64,000 nucleotides of DNA from positions 47,073,253-47,137,252 of the forward strand of contig CM046303.1 of NCBI GenBank assembly GCA_025267735.1. The letters are read 5' to 3'. The notes beneath the pieces are model-generated. The model worked only from the letters and a program-made list of their open reading frames with translations, had not been told where the DNA came from and made no database searches. Shown here piece by piece: positions 35,509 through 47,456 of the stretch. Numbering within the stretch: the first letter of the stretch is position 1; each line of letters opens with the position of its first letter. The DNA is from Mactra quadrangularis. Lineage: Eukaryota > Mollusca > Bivalvia > Venerida > Mactridae. The translations under genes and the position numbers were made by a program.

Positions 35509-35931
35509 TAGGGATGTAACAATACGGTAAAACCGTATTGCAATATATTGCAATACACGAAGCATGTTCTCTGCGCATACATGCATAGCATGAATTAATG
35601 CACGTGTATTGTCTTAATTTGATCAACATCGTACATAGATATTTGTATTTTCAAATGATCTACACGCATTACGCAAATGTTTGAATAAATTAGACAAAAG
35701 GTTTTGAATGGAATTTCAAAGATTACAATGTATTTTTCTCTCACTTTACAAAAAATATTTCAAGTTTCTGAACACATTTTAATCTTTATTAAACATATGA
35801 ATTTCAGACTCTTATAAAACAATAAGTATGGAACATAGCTAGAAAAACCGAGAGAAAAACGAACCGGTTAAAAACCGTCAGAAGTCGTATTGCAATATTA
35901 ACCGGTACATCGGTTAACCGTTACACCCCTA
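35509..35931. mobile_element. hAT-type MITE (copy 2, opposite orientation)
   Basis: Ends TAGGGATGTAAC and GTTACACCCCTA are flanked by GTTAACAT (35501-35508 and 35932-35939). Inverted relative to the element at 33868-34356, with the same TATTGCAATATATTGCAATA and ACCGGTTAA blocks. 423 bp. Confidence 0.95.
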
Positions 35932-35939
35932 GTTAACAT

Positions 35940-37377
35940 GTATTGAACATGTACCCTGTGGTTCAAAAGTTTCTTCACAAATTTATTTTTTCATATTTTC
36001 TTTCATTTTTTATTGCGAAAAATATTGCCAACACGTTTTGTTCTATATTCTTATTCGATGCTACATACAGATGATAATCAAAGGTCTTACCAACTCATTG
36101 TGAAACGTAAGTTGTAGAATTTTTCATGTATGAGACTGTCAGCTACATTCTAAGGTATAAACTCTGACTTTTCCATGACAGCTCGACACTAGTTTGACAA
36201 TAATAAAGTAGGACAATAATGCTTGGTAACTGAACATAATTAGGCAGGTAGCTAACCGCTTTCTGTCATTCATGTCAAGTTAAAAACCGTTTCTAAAACT
36301 TTAGGAACAATGGTGGGGAAAATAACAACGCAATTTACAGAATTAAAACTGGTGTAAAATATTTTAATATGTTTACATACCGGTATAATTATATATGAAA
36401 ATTTGAGTCATAACTTTTGACTATATGATTCAAAATATACTAAATTTTACATACATGTATATATTTATTTACAAAACACCACCATATTTGTTTGCAAACG
36501 TCATACATTGTAATATGTCATATTATGCAAACTAATACTTTCATATTTCGTAACTTCCTCATGCGCGTCAGTAGGGAAGTTCAGCAGAATAAAACCCAAG
36601 GAGAGTATCAAATAATATTATCACTGATCAGTTAATTGTAATGGAAGAAATATAATGAATTCATAATATGTTTGGAATGTATACAATAAATGTAATAATG
36701 TTTTTTATAGTTCGATCTCTCAATCTATTGATGCTTACTCAAGATTGAAAATCAACCGCTTCACATTTTAGAGCATTGTCCTTGGAATGACCCTTTTGTA
36801 ATCCCCACGTTCTTTTGCACTAAATAATCTTTTACTCTGTTATAGCTACACCGAACTGAAACTTGTAAATAAATTCTTGTCAATTATGTGTCCATGGCGC
36901 TACGGAACTTTACACCTCAGAAGAAAAATAGTTACATTTATTTCACTATTACATTGAACTAATGGAAAAGTTAACACTAAACGTGCATAAGGTGTTCTCA
37001 TTATCGCTACGCAGAAAATAAATGACATTTGTGATTTAATCTATGAAACAGCAGAGAATGTCAACACTTTCTATTGAAACAACGTTCCCTCGAATGAGAT
37101 TGACATAACCATGTAAAGTATTTGTGAAGAGGAATGTAAAAGAAGATCAGAGCGAGGTGCATGTTCGTCTGCTGGGTTATTGCTTACTCAGAGGTCTCAC
37201 CAATCATGAAGAAGTTCACATATATGTATTATTGATATGTCCGTCTTGATAATTACATAACAATACAATACCAGTGGTCAATATTCTTTTTACGTATACG
37301 GTGATAATGCTTGACAAAGCCCAAAGTTCACATTTAGCCGTTTAACTACCGTACAAAGTTCAGCGTCAATAGTCACG
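35940..37377. other. Non-coding DNA downstream of SLC26
   Basis: No gene or repeat recognised. Confidence 0.4.
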
Positions 37378-37383
37378 TTTTAT
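37378..37383 (-). terminator. Poly(A) signal of the SLC26 gene
   Basis: TTTATT on the plus strand is AATAAA on the minus strand, about 80 bases past the stop codon. It is the nearest canonical signal, giving a very short 3' UTR. Use of a more distal signal cannot be excluded. Confidence 0.5.
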
Positions 37384-37461
37384 TGCTTTAACAATAAATG
37401 AACATACTATTAATTTCATTAATTTCACGATCTATATCAATAATATTTGTCATGTCTCTTC

Positions 37462-39961
37462 TCACACCATGTTCTGGAAGATACTTGTTCTTCGAATGAA
37501 ATCGTCGTACTCATTGCTTACAGAAGTTCTCGCTCTTGACGGTCTTGCGCTTGAGTCATCTTCAATGTGCAGTAGATGATCCCTATGGTCAGGATGCTTT
37601 TTGCTTGACTTCAAAGCAGCATCTATGGCATCAGGCAAATCAATGAAAACATGCTCTCTTGGAAAGTTATCATATAAGTCAGACTTGTCTAATAAGTGAA
37701 GCATATATCTGGAGCATCTTGCAAGGTAAACTTTGATATCAATACAATCAAGTTCAAAAATGACCATTTTCAACATATCAAGTCCAGTTCCATCGATAAA
37801 GTTAATCGGAATGCAATCAATTACAAGCGTTTTGATTTTAAATGCAGACTCATCTTCTTCTCCATCGCTATGATGGTCATGCTCATGATGATGTTGATGA
37901 TGATGGTGGTGGTTTGATTTTTGTCCATGCCCATTATGTTGATTGTTCTCTTCATTTTTATGCTCATCTGATTTCATCCCGTCTTTTTCAGATGCATCAT
38001 TTTCATTTTCATTCTCTTCAGCGATAGTATCAGACCAAGTATGCTTACCAGACATAGCCGAATCCGAGTAAACACGTTTACTCAGTAAACCACCACTAGT
38101 TTGTTCATCAAGATCTTTCTTAAGATCTTTAAGCATTTGATTTTCCTCATCTTTACCTTCTTCGTCATCTGGTTTGGAGTACTTATCACTGTCCTTTTCA
38201 ATAATTCTATAAATGCTCTTCCTAAATTTTTCAGCCGTAGCAAAATATAAAGACGATTCCATACGGACTACTTTCACTCCTGGCATTTCATGTATTGCTC
38301 CGTAATCTTCAGCGTCGAGATACAAATCTTCTGAGTCAGATTTTCCAATGACTGAAACCCATCCACGCTGACTCTGATTGATAACGGACAGTAATGACAC
38401 AAGTACTCCGAGTGTCAAGCCGTAAGGTATATCCGCGAACACGGTTACAACTCCAGCGATTAACCAAGTGCTGAAATCATTCTTATTTACTTTCCATAGT
38501 TTTGGAAGAACAGTTACTTGTCTGAGAAGGTCTTTCATGGCCACCATGATCATCGAAGCCAACACAGCTTTTGGACAAGACTCGAAAAATTGACCAAAGT
38601 AGAAAATCAACGCTAACATAATGCCAAAAGTTGACATAGCATTCATGGTTGTTTTAGCTCCCATACTTGACAATAAGGCTGATCTTGGCGGGGCAACACT
38701 GGCAGGAATATTGGAAAAGAAGGCTGGGATAATATTACACATACCATAAGCATTTAGTTCAATGTTCTCGTTTATTTCATATCCATTTCTTCTTGCAATG
38801 ATTTTAATGACAGATATATTTAGGAAGAACGTGACTAGACCTATCTGGATGGCGTATAGTATCAATGGTCCCGCAGGAGTGAATGCAGGCGCAGTTGGAG
38901 CCGGAATGCCTAATTCAACTACTCCGAGGTTATGTACCCCGAATTTTGATGGCAGTTTAGCTAAGTAAGAAATTATTGTTGCTACGACAAGTAAGATAAA
39001 ATCTATAGGTACTGGCACTTTAGGTTTAAGTCTTTCGTTGATGCCGATCTTTACCAGGAGAAGGATCACCACACATACTAGTGTGACAACAAGATCTCCT
39101 ATGTTGACACCGGTGATGTATTTAAAGACGTAAAAGTAAAGTTTTACTAGTTTTCCTACACCTTCAATTGGTGGTAGTTTCAATCCAAGAGCCGTTTTGA
39201 TCTGACTGCTGAAAATGTGAACAGCTACACCGGTGGTGAAACCACTCATAAAAGACTGTGAAAGGTAGGTTACCAGAAATCCCATTCGAAACAAAGCCAT
39301 AACCATAAAAATGATCCCAGTGTAAAATGTAGCACCAGCAACGAGGGCTATCCGTCGTTGCATGTATATATCTTGATCATTGGAAGTGTCGGGTACGCCT
39401 GTGACATCAACAGAATAATTCGATGCTACTTCTGAAGAATTTATAACCGTTTCCATTTCGTTTCCGACATTAAGACTGAGTCCTGCGTTCATGAATTCTT
39501 TAGCGGCAGGTTCAAGCAACATGTCTCCTATGATGATTGACACAATAGCATTAGTTCCGATTGAAGTATGAGCAGCTGATCCAAAGAACATGTAAATAAG
39601 GACTGGAAACAAAGTTGACACCATACCAATACCAGGTGGAAGACCAGCAAGCAAAGCGTACGCTAAACCTTGAGGAAAATGAAGACCAGTCACAGCTAGG
39701 CCTGCCACGAGATCAGCCACTAGGTTTTCCCTAAAATTGTAGTTTGCTATAGTATCGAAGATGGCGAAACGTTTCCGTACTTCTCTAAGTATGATTTTAA
39801 GTCGACCATTCTTAGCTGGCGTCTCTTGTGCTTTTCTGAAGGACTTTGGAACTGGTAAGTATTTTCTGTCCGCATCTGGTACAGTTGCGAAAAATCTTTT
39901 GAGGTGATGAGGTTTTGGTCCAGACGGTCTACGTATTCTGCCAGTTGATGGATGACTTGGT
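37462..39961 (-). CDS. SLC26: SLC26/SulP anion transporter, last exon
   Basis: Membrane anion exchanger of the SLC26 family (Cl-, HCO3-, sulfate, oxalate or similar; substrate not decidable here). The exon starts after a CTCATCTATTTCAG acceptor, with a stop just upstream in frame, and ends in TGA at 37462. Numbering uses the 869-residue prediction with the exon at 52521. Membrane domain about 115-565, with HFPQGLAYALLAGLPP (~131-146), FFGSAAHTSIGTNAIVS (~162-178), SGFTTGVAVHIFSSQ (~276-290), NIPASVAPPRSALL (~454-467) and ADIPYGLTLGVL (~546-557). Possible N-glycosylation sites at ~211 (NSS) and ~218 (NYS). STAS domain ~571-822, split by an acidic loop (~625-743) with a His cluster (~719-735). 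833 codons without an intron is unusual for the family. A fragment of a paralogue lies at 33722-34400. The high match at QGLAYALLAGLPP suggests the A5/A6-like group, not proven. Confidence 0.97.
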
Positions 39962-40959
39962 CTGAAATAGATGAGGACAAAATATTAACAAAGTTTAAAC
40001 AGCTGTGAAGTGTCTGTATTGGTTCGTTCAATATTATGTATTAATGCGTTTGATTTGATTTACATACATTTGTACGCATTAAGAACCTATAGCAATAAAG
40101 CCATAAAAGCTACTGAAAATTTACTTAACTATCTTTGTGGTCGTCATGGTGATTCCTTGAATTTATAAATGTATCAAAATAAAAACGTGAACCATTTCTC
40201 CCTTCGTAGGCCTATATTACATGAAATTTATTTTCGTTTTGATTTAGATTTTACTCATTTATATTTGTAATAAATGTGTGGTCTTTGTCATGAAATTTGG
40301 AAATAGCCAAAGGAATAAGTAAAGCCGTTATATGCCAAATAAAGACCGACATGCTTAACCAGGTTCAGTTGTTATTTTTTATTACATTTTATTTATATTC
40401 CCGTGCCATTACGCAAGGAGGCAATGATTTCTGTTTATAAGAAAGTATATCGGCTCAATTGTCAAACCACATTGATAAAAATTATTTATTTAAGATTGGA
40501 ATAATATCCATCTAATCAGTTTTGAAGTTGAGCGTGATAAGTCGCTAACCTCTGCACAACATTCGCGGTAGAAAAATATACATGTACAGACCGATTACAT
40601 GTAATTTCAAGGCGTATATAAAGTAATTAAGTTAATGGATTAATCTAATTATGTGCAATGTTTGTGAGATGAATAAATTAACGGTTTATTGCTTGTCTTG
40701 CTTGCTTTGCTCAAAAGTAGTTAATGTGTAAACAACATTTCAGTTAATAACTATTCTCAAAATGATATGGAGAACATGTCTCGCACTTAATTGTCACATC
40801 AACAATTATGTAAATAAAGTAATGAATATAATAATCATGTTGCTTCACAAATGCATGCTTTTCTCGTTTTTGTTTGGAGGTCAAAATAAATTATACTTAA
40901 GATGTCAAACTGACAAATCTGCTGTAACCTCACCTTAACCTTCCTGGAAATTTGAGTAT

Positions 40960-41258
40960 AACCCATCTACTCTTTCACTACGCCGACAACTTTTAATATA
41001 CTTTAGTAATAGATGAAATTCGACATTGTTGTTGCATTTCCATTGAAGCATAATTATATCCTGACGGCATCTGTTTTCGACGAGGATCTGATTTCGCCGA
41101 ACTATGAATTTCCGGTTTATTTACGTAATTCACGCATGCGCGGATCCGGTCACGTGTTATTTCGACGCCAAAGGAGAATAATTGCTGAAATGCATAAAAA
41201 CATTCCAAATAAACGTTGGAAAAGAAATTTATTTACGAATTATATTTCAATGCATTGA
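40960..41258. promoter_or_regulatory. CG-rich promoter-like patch with a short open frame
   Basis: Within 300 bp are TTTCCGG (ETS-type), CGCATGCGCGGATCCG (NRF1-type core GCATGCGC) and TCACGTG (E-box), plus more CG dinucleotides than the neighbours. On the plus strand 41013-41258 is an 81-codon frame (MKFDIVVAFPLKHNYILTAS...) of unknown nature. On the minus strand the patch is followed by AAG|GTGAGG near 40932. An alternative minus-strand first exon ending there would not keep the SLC26 frame (phase 0 meets a stop), so it would have to be non-coding. Possible alternative promoter or an independent small gene. Confidence 0.3.
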
Positions 41259-42604
41259 TTTTTGCGTAATTTTACTATTACCAAAATGAAGCATCTTTAT
41301 TTTCAATCTGCCTCGCTAATTCATACGTCTGATAAATTTTGACAGTTGTCCTCGGACGTACCCTACTGTTTACTACACAGATCACGTGATAAATGAAACA
41401 TGTGGTATACTGCACAACTCTTTAAACGTGACTAAGTTTCATCGGTTCCTTATGCTCAATGGGTCAGATGCCTTAGACAAAAAGTGTATTGATTGCACCA
41501 ATTTCACCTCAACAATCATTCACTAGAAACCATATTTGTATAGATTTAATTGAGGCAAATGTATCAGGTGTATTAGGCTGGTCCATTTATTATCTTTCAC
41601 AAGAATGAAAGTGCTACGAAGGGGTTATAACTTTTTGTGCCATGAGTGCAATAGTCGTTTGTCTCCGACTCTTCAAATAAAATTACCGTGAAATTTCACG
41701 AGATATACGGTTATTTAAATGATTTAAATTTTTTAAAAACTGCTTAAACTCCCGAATAAATGTTAAGTTAAACGTTTAGTCCACCGATGATAGCTTGTCG
41801 CGTTTTTAATTTTGTGCAGTGTGACTTTTTAGACAAAGGACTACAGTTCGGCGAAATCAGATGACGCAATGCCGAACTAACGATTTTCAAGGGAAGTTAC
41901 TCTTATGTAATAAATGACCCCACAAACGGAGGGAATTAATGTTTACGTTGTTTGTTAGGCTAATTATTACTTGATCAAAGGATTAACAAGTAAATCAATT
42001 TGATATTTTGTTTCATTTATTCATATTGGCCGACTTTTCCTTACATCGTCGAAAACCGATGCCACGGGGATAACAGTCTGGGTGACCCTCGAACCAGCAC
42101 CACTATCGGGACATTGGATTTAATATCCTGTGCAAAGCCTACATTGCCACGGGCCTAACATGCAGCAAATACAAGTATACAAATTTGATTAAAGACTCTT
42201 TGTAGAAAGTTCTATGATCTGAACGTAGCGAAACAACCCTGAGAAAAAACTACAACATGATGATAATAATACATGTAATAAAAAAACGAAACTGATTTGT
42301 GACATACGTTTTATTTTGAATGTCGTATATATGTCAATAAACATGGCTTTGTCAACCAATCTTACGATCATAGATAATTTATGGGGCGAAGTTTTGATGA
42401 ATGACTTTTGGTATAATTTAGATTTTTTTTAGTCTAGTACATGTAGCAACCTCCTTCGCCAAACGTCTGACGGACGCATGAACAACGCATGATTTAAAAG
42501 TGAAAATGAACAATTTACAACGTACTTCAACTAGACTCTCAAGTAAAGAAATATTTATGGCGTATGTAGCACATTGACTTATACTTAGTGATTTTATTTG
42601 TTTT

Positions 42605-42871
42605 TTTAACGCTGTGTCAACACAAGTTTTGTCATTTTACGGCGTCCAGCGCAGCTAACCTAGCTTTTCTGGACCCCTGTCTATAACCACTACTCACCTA
42701 CCCTTTCACAAGGCCGTAAACTTCTCCATATTATCTAATCAATGGAGGAAAATCGACATTATTGTCAAATTTTCATGGAAGGGTATAACCTCCCCGGGTG
42801 GGATGCGAACCCGCATCCCCTCGGGCACGAGATTCCAAATCCTGGCACTACCAACTGTGCTATCGACCCGG
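42605..42871 (-). mobile_element. tRNA-derived SINE (copy 2, complete head)
   Basis: Most complete copy. On the minus strand CCGGGTCGATAGCACAGTTG (A-box), then GTAGTGCCAGGATTTGGAAT, then GGGTTCGCATCCCACCCGGG (B-box and acceptor-like pairing CCGGGT/ACCCGG). The body is the same as at 33204, ending GACACAGCGTTAA. It lies in SLC26 intron 1, on the same strand as the gene. Confidence 0.92.
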
Positions 42872-43738
42872 ATTTTGTGATTTTAGGTAGGGGACGAGCT
42901 TTGTGCAAGCAGTATCTAAGGTTGCAGTACAAACACCATGTTGACAATGTCTTGTCCTCACACATAGCTTGAATTAGTCATCGGCGCTTTGCACATGCAA
43001 TACAATGTAAGCTATACGCCAGTAACTATAAGGCTTCGATGCAATGTTATTTATTGCGAAAGTCAATAATGCTGTAAATTAATGACGTTAATAGCAATAC
43101 ATTTCAATTGTTTAAACAAAATATAGTTTAGAGTGTGTATCAATGAGGCAGTAGTATAATTTATAACTATCTATATACGTGCATGAATAAAGTAAAATTG
43201 TCAAGTTGGTTTGAGAAAACAGATTGATATACTAGCAACCTAATTTACGAACATAAGTGTAAGAACTTGCATTTATCAACCGCAAGTGTCGTAATGATAT
43301 ACAATGTATTTATGATGTTCTGTAATCATTACTACAAAACGCCAAATCCAAATGTGTCTTGTTTATGTGGTTTTACGTGATGTTATATTTTTTTTAATTA
43401 CTTTGATATTATCAAGACCAGTTAATAATTTTCATATCTTAAAAATTCAAATAATAATTCCAGTTTTCTCCAGATGTTTAAAGGCGTTCTTACCAGAAAT
43501 GACTAGTGTTTATTTTACTTGTCACCCTAGCGTTTGTTAATTACTAAACACGCGCAATATATTCCAATTATAAATTCTGACATATGATGATTTTAAAATG
43601 TGTCAAGGTTTCTGAGAGATGTTACTTTTCATTCGCCATTGTTATACGCTAAGTACTTGTTTACAAATAGTTTTAATTTGATATGTAATTATTTCACTGC
43701 CAAACTTTTTCAAACTTCTAACTTGAAAGTTTACTTAA

Positions 43739-44082
43739 AGGTACTCATTCACAGATTTCAACTTAAATATCAACTTTTAAACTATCAAAATTGTATGGAA
43801 ATAATTTTGGAAGCAAGAAACTAGTGTTCTGATAATGACAATTTTAGTGCAAATTGACATACAACAACGAATGATGGTGTTTCGAGTTGTAAATATCTAC
43901 CCCGTATGTCACGGTATAGACATTTTCAGTGCATTGTTGTGACTTTTATTGTATATTTCTTGCAACATATAAGTCTGTTTGTCTTAAAATAATACGAATT
44001 ACTTTTTTCGACACAATTAAGGACACAAAATTGTATTATGAAATTATAGAAAAAATAAACCAAATCTGTGAACTAGTACCTT
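43739..44082 (-). mobile_element. TTAA-flanked MITE (piggyBac-like), reference copy
   Basis: Ends AGGTACTCATTCACAGATTT and, inverted, AGGTACTAGTTCACAGATTT are flanked by TTAA at 43735-43738 and 44083-44086. 344 bp, inverted relative to the expanded copy at 10705-11358. Shared interior: AAATTGTCATTATCAGAACA (as the inverse) and CCCGTATGTCAC. Confidence 0.92.
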
Positions 44083-44572
44083 TAATGGAAGTTAAAAAAT
44101 GAGACAGATTAGTTTGGGTCTAAACATCAAGAGATCTGGGCATATCAAGGGATAGTGCCCGTCGTAATATAACAGAATGATACCAAAAAAGCAAAACTTA
44201 TTATTGGTACTCGTAGTTTTAAAACAAAAGTGAGTCTAATACTTTACAAACACACATCTTAGCTTTTTTTGAAAATGTAAGTTCTTCTAATTACTTTTAA
44301 CATGACGCTAAGTTGTCTATATGCACTTTAACAATTTTAAACATATAAAGGGATTTGGAAATGTAACATAGTTGTGAGAATGGTACCACTTAAGTCCATA
44401 ACTATTATCTACGTGTTCTTTTACAAATAACACTTTCTTGTGAATTCTATAAAAATCTCCTCGGATTTCATACTTTGGGGCTAATAAATTGTCTTTGGGT
44501 ACTTTAAGAATCGCACATTTTATGTGATTCTACCATGACATTTCGTTAGATTGGAAGCTTACATTGAAAGAC

Positions 44573-44948
44573 TAATAAGGGACTTTAGTCAGTTATTTCC
44601 AATTGTATACTCTTCAAATAGGTAGGTCCTATTAGTTGGATTACTAGGATTTTACCATCACTTTTTAATGTCAATTTGCCAAACTTCATCTTCAATATTT
44701 TTTTGTAAATGATTCAATTTGTTTACAATTCAAACTAAGTATTTTTAAGGTACATGTAGAGAACTATCTAAATTTCACAACTTCTGTTAATATCTTAATT
44801 AACAAGAAAGATATAAGATGAAATATTCTGTTATCCTTACATAGAAATTCAATGATAAAATCCGAGGATTCCAATTGTAAGGACCTACTTACCATTTGGA
44901 TTGCTTCAGATTTTATCAGGGAAAGATAACTGACAAAAGTTCCTAATT
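44573..44948. mobile_element. MITE, AAGGGACTTTAGTCAGTTAT family (copy D)
   Basis: Left end TAATAAGGGACTTTAGTCAG then TTATTTCC; right end, inverted, TTAGGAACTTTTGTCAGTTA. 376 bp, about half the length of the copy at 27944, lacking part of the interior. Confidence 0.85.
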
Positions 44949-45396
44949 CTATTACCTTCAAGTCCTTCTACAAATCTCCCATTTTACTGATGTTAATTAC
45001 AAATTGCTTTGTAAGTACTTACGGCATTCTTCCTTACTGGAAATCAAATGCTATCAATTCAAATTAAATGATTAATTGGTAAACCAAATTTGTAATTAGT
45101 AGACTAAGTTGATATCTAATGTTGTAAAAAGTACAACATTTATTTAATTGTACAAAATGCTCTCTTAAACAGTAATCAGTGTTGTTGCATTCTGTGGGTG
45201 ATTTAAATTACTTTTAGTTTATCATCATGCATTAGTCATAGCTCGTGTTTCGTACATATTGTGTCACTATAAAAGACTTATATTTTAGTTGTTTCCTAAA
45301 ATACATGGCCATATTTGGTGAGAAATTCAAATTGTTTCATGGAATAACTGATTTCACAGTTTTACTGTAATGCATAAAATTTCAATTCAAATAATG

Positions 45397-45603
45397 ACAA
45401 AAGCGCATATATCTGTCAAGTTGATTTTGAGTTCAATGTTTCTAGTTTTACTTTTATCTTCAATTTGCAAATTTGCAACTAGCAAACAACTAACCCCTTC
45501 CAGACTATTCTGTAAGTCGAACTGGGAAATGGTTCACGCATATCAAATATGCAGCCGCAATCAAACTTTCCGTAGCGGTTGTTTCCCCTTATCACGCATG
45601 TAA
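45397..45603 (+). CDS. Candidate small secreted peptide (hypothetical)
   Basis: An open frame beginning MTKAHISVKLILSSMFLVLL (an earlier in-frame ATG at 45370 adds nine residues). It has a basic start, a hydrophobic core (LILSSMFLVLLLSSICKF) and a plausible cleavage after ATS, then a 43-residue tail with three cysteines (FCKSNWEMVHAYQIC and SGCFPL) ending at TAA 45601. That is the layout of a prepro-peptide. Against it: no family match I know, an odd cysteine number, and the 3' part lies in a ~57-bp imperfect tandem duplication (GCAGCCGCAATCAAAC at 45551 and GCAGCCACAATCGAAC at 45609). It is on the opposite strand to SLC26, within its proposed intron. Expression evidence would decide. Confidence 0.25.
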   Translation, partial: TKAHISVKLILSSMFLVLLLSSICKFATSKQLTPSRLFCKSNWEMVHAYQICSRNQTFRSGCFPLSRM

Positions 45604-46979
45604 AAATCGCAGCCACAATCGAACGCACTAAGTGGTTATTTGACGCATTTACCTTAAAATCAAAGAATACGTAGAAAGTTTTTATTTCTTGATGTTAGGA
45701 GTTTGAGCCGCAACAGCTAATATTCACATCTTCGCACTTGTAATTATACGATTGTGATATTGAACCATAAAATGAGTGCACTAGACATGAACGCTTGAAT
45801 GACAAATGAATGACGTTAAACAAACATAAATCTTTTCATGGGGCAATAAAAAGGCGATATTTTTTCTTTTGTCTTATCCAAGGTTTGAAATGATTAATTG
45901 TCATATTTGATTTTGAATGTCGGGGGTTAGCTTGTCAATTTAAGGTTATTTGCATTAAATATGTAAGGACTACAATGTATATGAAAGTTTCTTTTCCTTG
46001 TGTCGGCGTTGGCGTTGGTATGCATATCATTAACAAATAGTTTTACATGACATTGCTTTTATTTTTGATAGGTTTTAATTCAAATGTATTCATGTATTGT
46101 TTTCCTGAGCTATTATAAAAACGTACAGGTCGTCCACGTAAACATTGCGTATATAAACATAGCCAGTTTCATTACACACTAATATTTAGGGGTGAATTAT
46201 TTTTACAATTTTACTGTTTAATTAGTTTACACATAATTTATAAACATATCATTATATAAATTTACAATGTGCATACACACTATTTAAAATAAATGTTACG
46301 CATAAAAATGGCCTGTTTAATTCAGTAAAATGCTGTTCATGCATTGCTTATTCACATATTTAGTGGGCAAGTCCATTGTTTAAAGTACAAAAACACGCAT
46401 GACCTAGAATACGACATGTAGTGAGTATACTTAATGTGTTGAGTGTCTTTGGACTTCATTGCACATGCCTTTTTTTATTTCAAATGATAACTTAGTTGTA
46501 TTGTTTTGTCAATTATTTCGTAAATCATACATATGTTATGTTTAAATCCAAATTTACAATTTTTTATGTTTCATCAGTGTTCTGTACAATGATTAGCAAA
46601 CATAAATGTAAAATAATGATACACACGTACACAAATATTGTCCTTCATTAAAACTAATTTTTGTTGTCAGAAAAGGCCACTGTTTTAACCCCAATTCACC
46701 TAATGCCACGATCCTACAAATAGGATTAATCGACAAGTGTCGAGTAGGCCGAAAATCATACATATAATATACCACGAAACACTTAAATTACATGCCAGAA
46801 AAAATTAACTAATTAACATGTACGAGAAAATAACTTGCTTAAATAATCACCCTTTTGCCTTGACACGCAAGTTAAGACATTCCTACAAATTATTACACGA
46901 TCGCAATATGAACAATTCTTCAACAAGTAAAAATAAGTCAGGAGCTGCTGACGCAGCCGATATACGTGTGTAAGGGCGG

Positions 46980-47456
46980 CATTCGGAATTATCTCGGAGA
47001 TCTTCTTACCTCGGATATCATAAGGTGAAAAAGTAGCTCTAACATGGATTCCGTAGAAAACTAGAATTTAATGGAATTTGGTATCTGTGGTAAAAAGACT
47101 GAACTAAACAGAAATACGAGGTGTGAAACATTGTACTGATAAAATGTTTTGATACAGCGTGTAACAATATCAATAATAAGTGTTGTACATGAAAATGACA
47201 GGTGGTCGTCTTTCAATGTATTATGTTGACAATCCATGGCCATTTGCTATGATTAAGACTTCTGAATGTTGTTTTGTAGCTAATTAGCAGAATAGTGGGC
47301 AAATTGTTAGATAATATTCACTTTAAACATCTATGTATCAACAATAACCGAACTACTTGCTAGGTGGTAAATCGCCGGACCTTATAACCTGGTTGTATTC
47401 CTACTACGTCTGATTTCCGAGGTATATCTTCGCAGATAAGATAATTGTTCCGAATG
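46980..47456. mobile_element. Diverged foldback element with CATTCGGAA ends
   Basis: Left end CATTCGGAATTATCTCGGAG then ATCTTCTTACCTCGG; right end, inverted, CATTCGGAACAATTATCTTA then TCTGCGAAGATATACCTCGG. Flanks TAAGGGCGG and TGAGGGTGG agree at 7 of 9 positions, compatible with an old 9-bp Mutator-type duplication. 477 bp. Probably related to, but distinct from, the 31740 family. Confidence 0.65.

Noticed and set aside
37696..38968. Plus-strand frames opposite the SLC26 exon
   Set aside because: Antisense shadows of a strongly supported coding exon.
39747..40031. 94-codon minus-strand frame at the 5' edge of the SLC26 exon
   Set aside because: It is out of frame with SLC26, runs over the splice acceptor into the intron and shows no domain. 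It is a shadow of the exon.
40920..41060. Minus-strand alternative first exon MGYTQISRKVK with donor GTGAGG
   Set aside because: Its phase would join the 39961 exon in a frame that meets TAG after ten codons, so it cannot encode the SLC26 N-terminus.
42055..42160. GGGATAACAGTCTGGGTGACCC looked rRNA- or tRNA-like
   Set aside because: It does not follow any rRNA helix I know, and the TCGAACC part has no matching A-box at the right distance.
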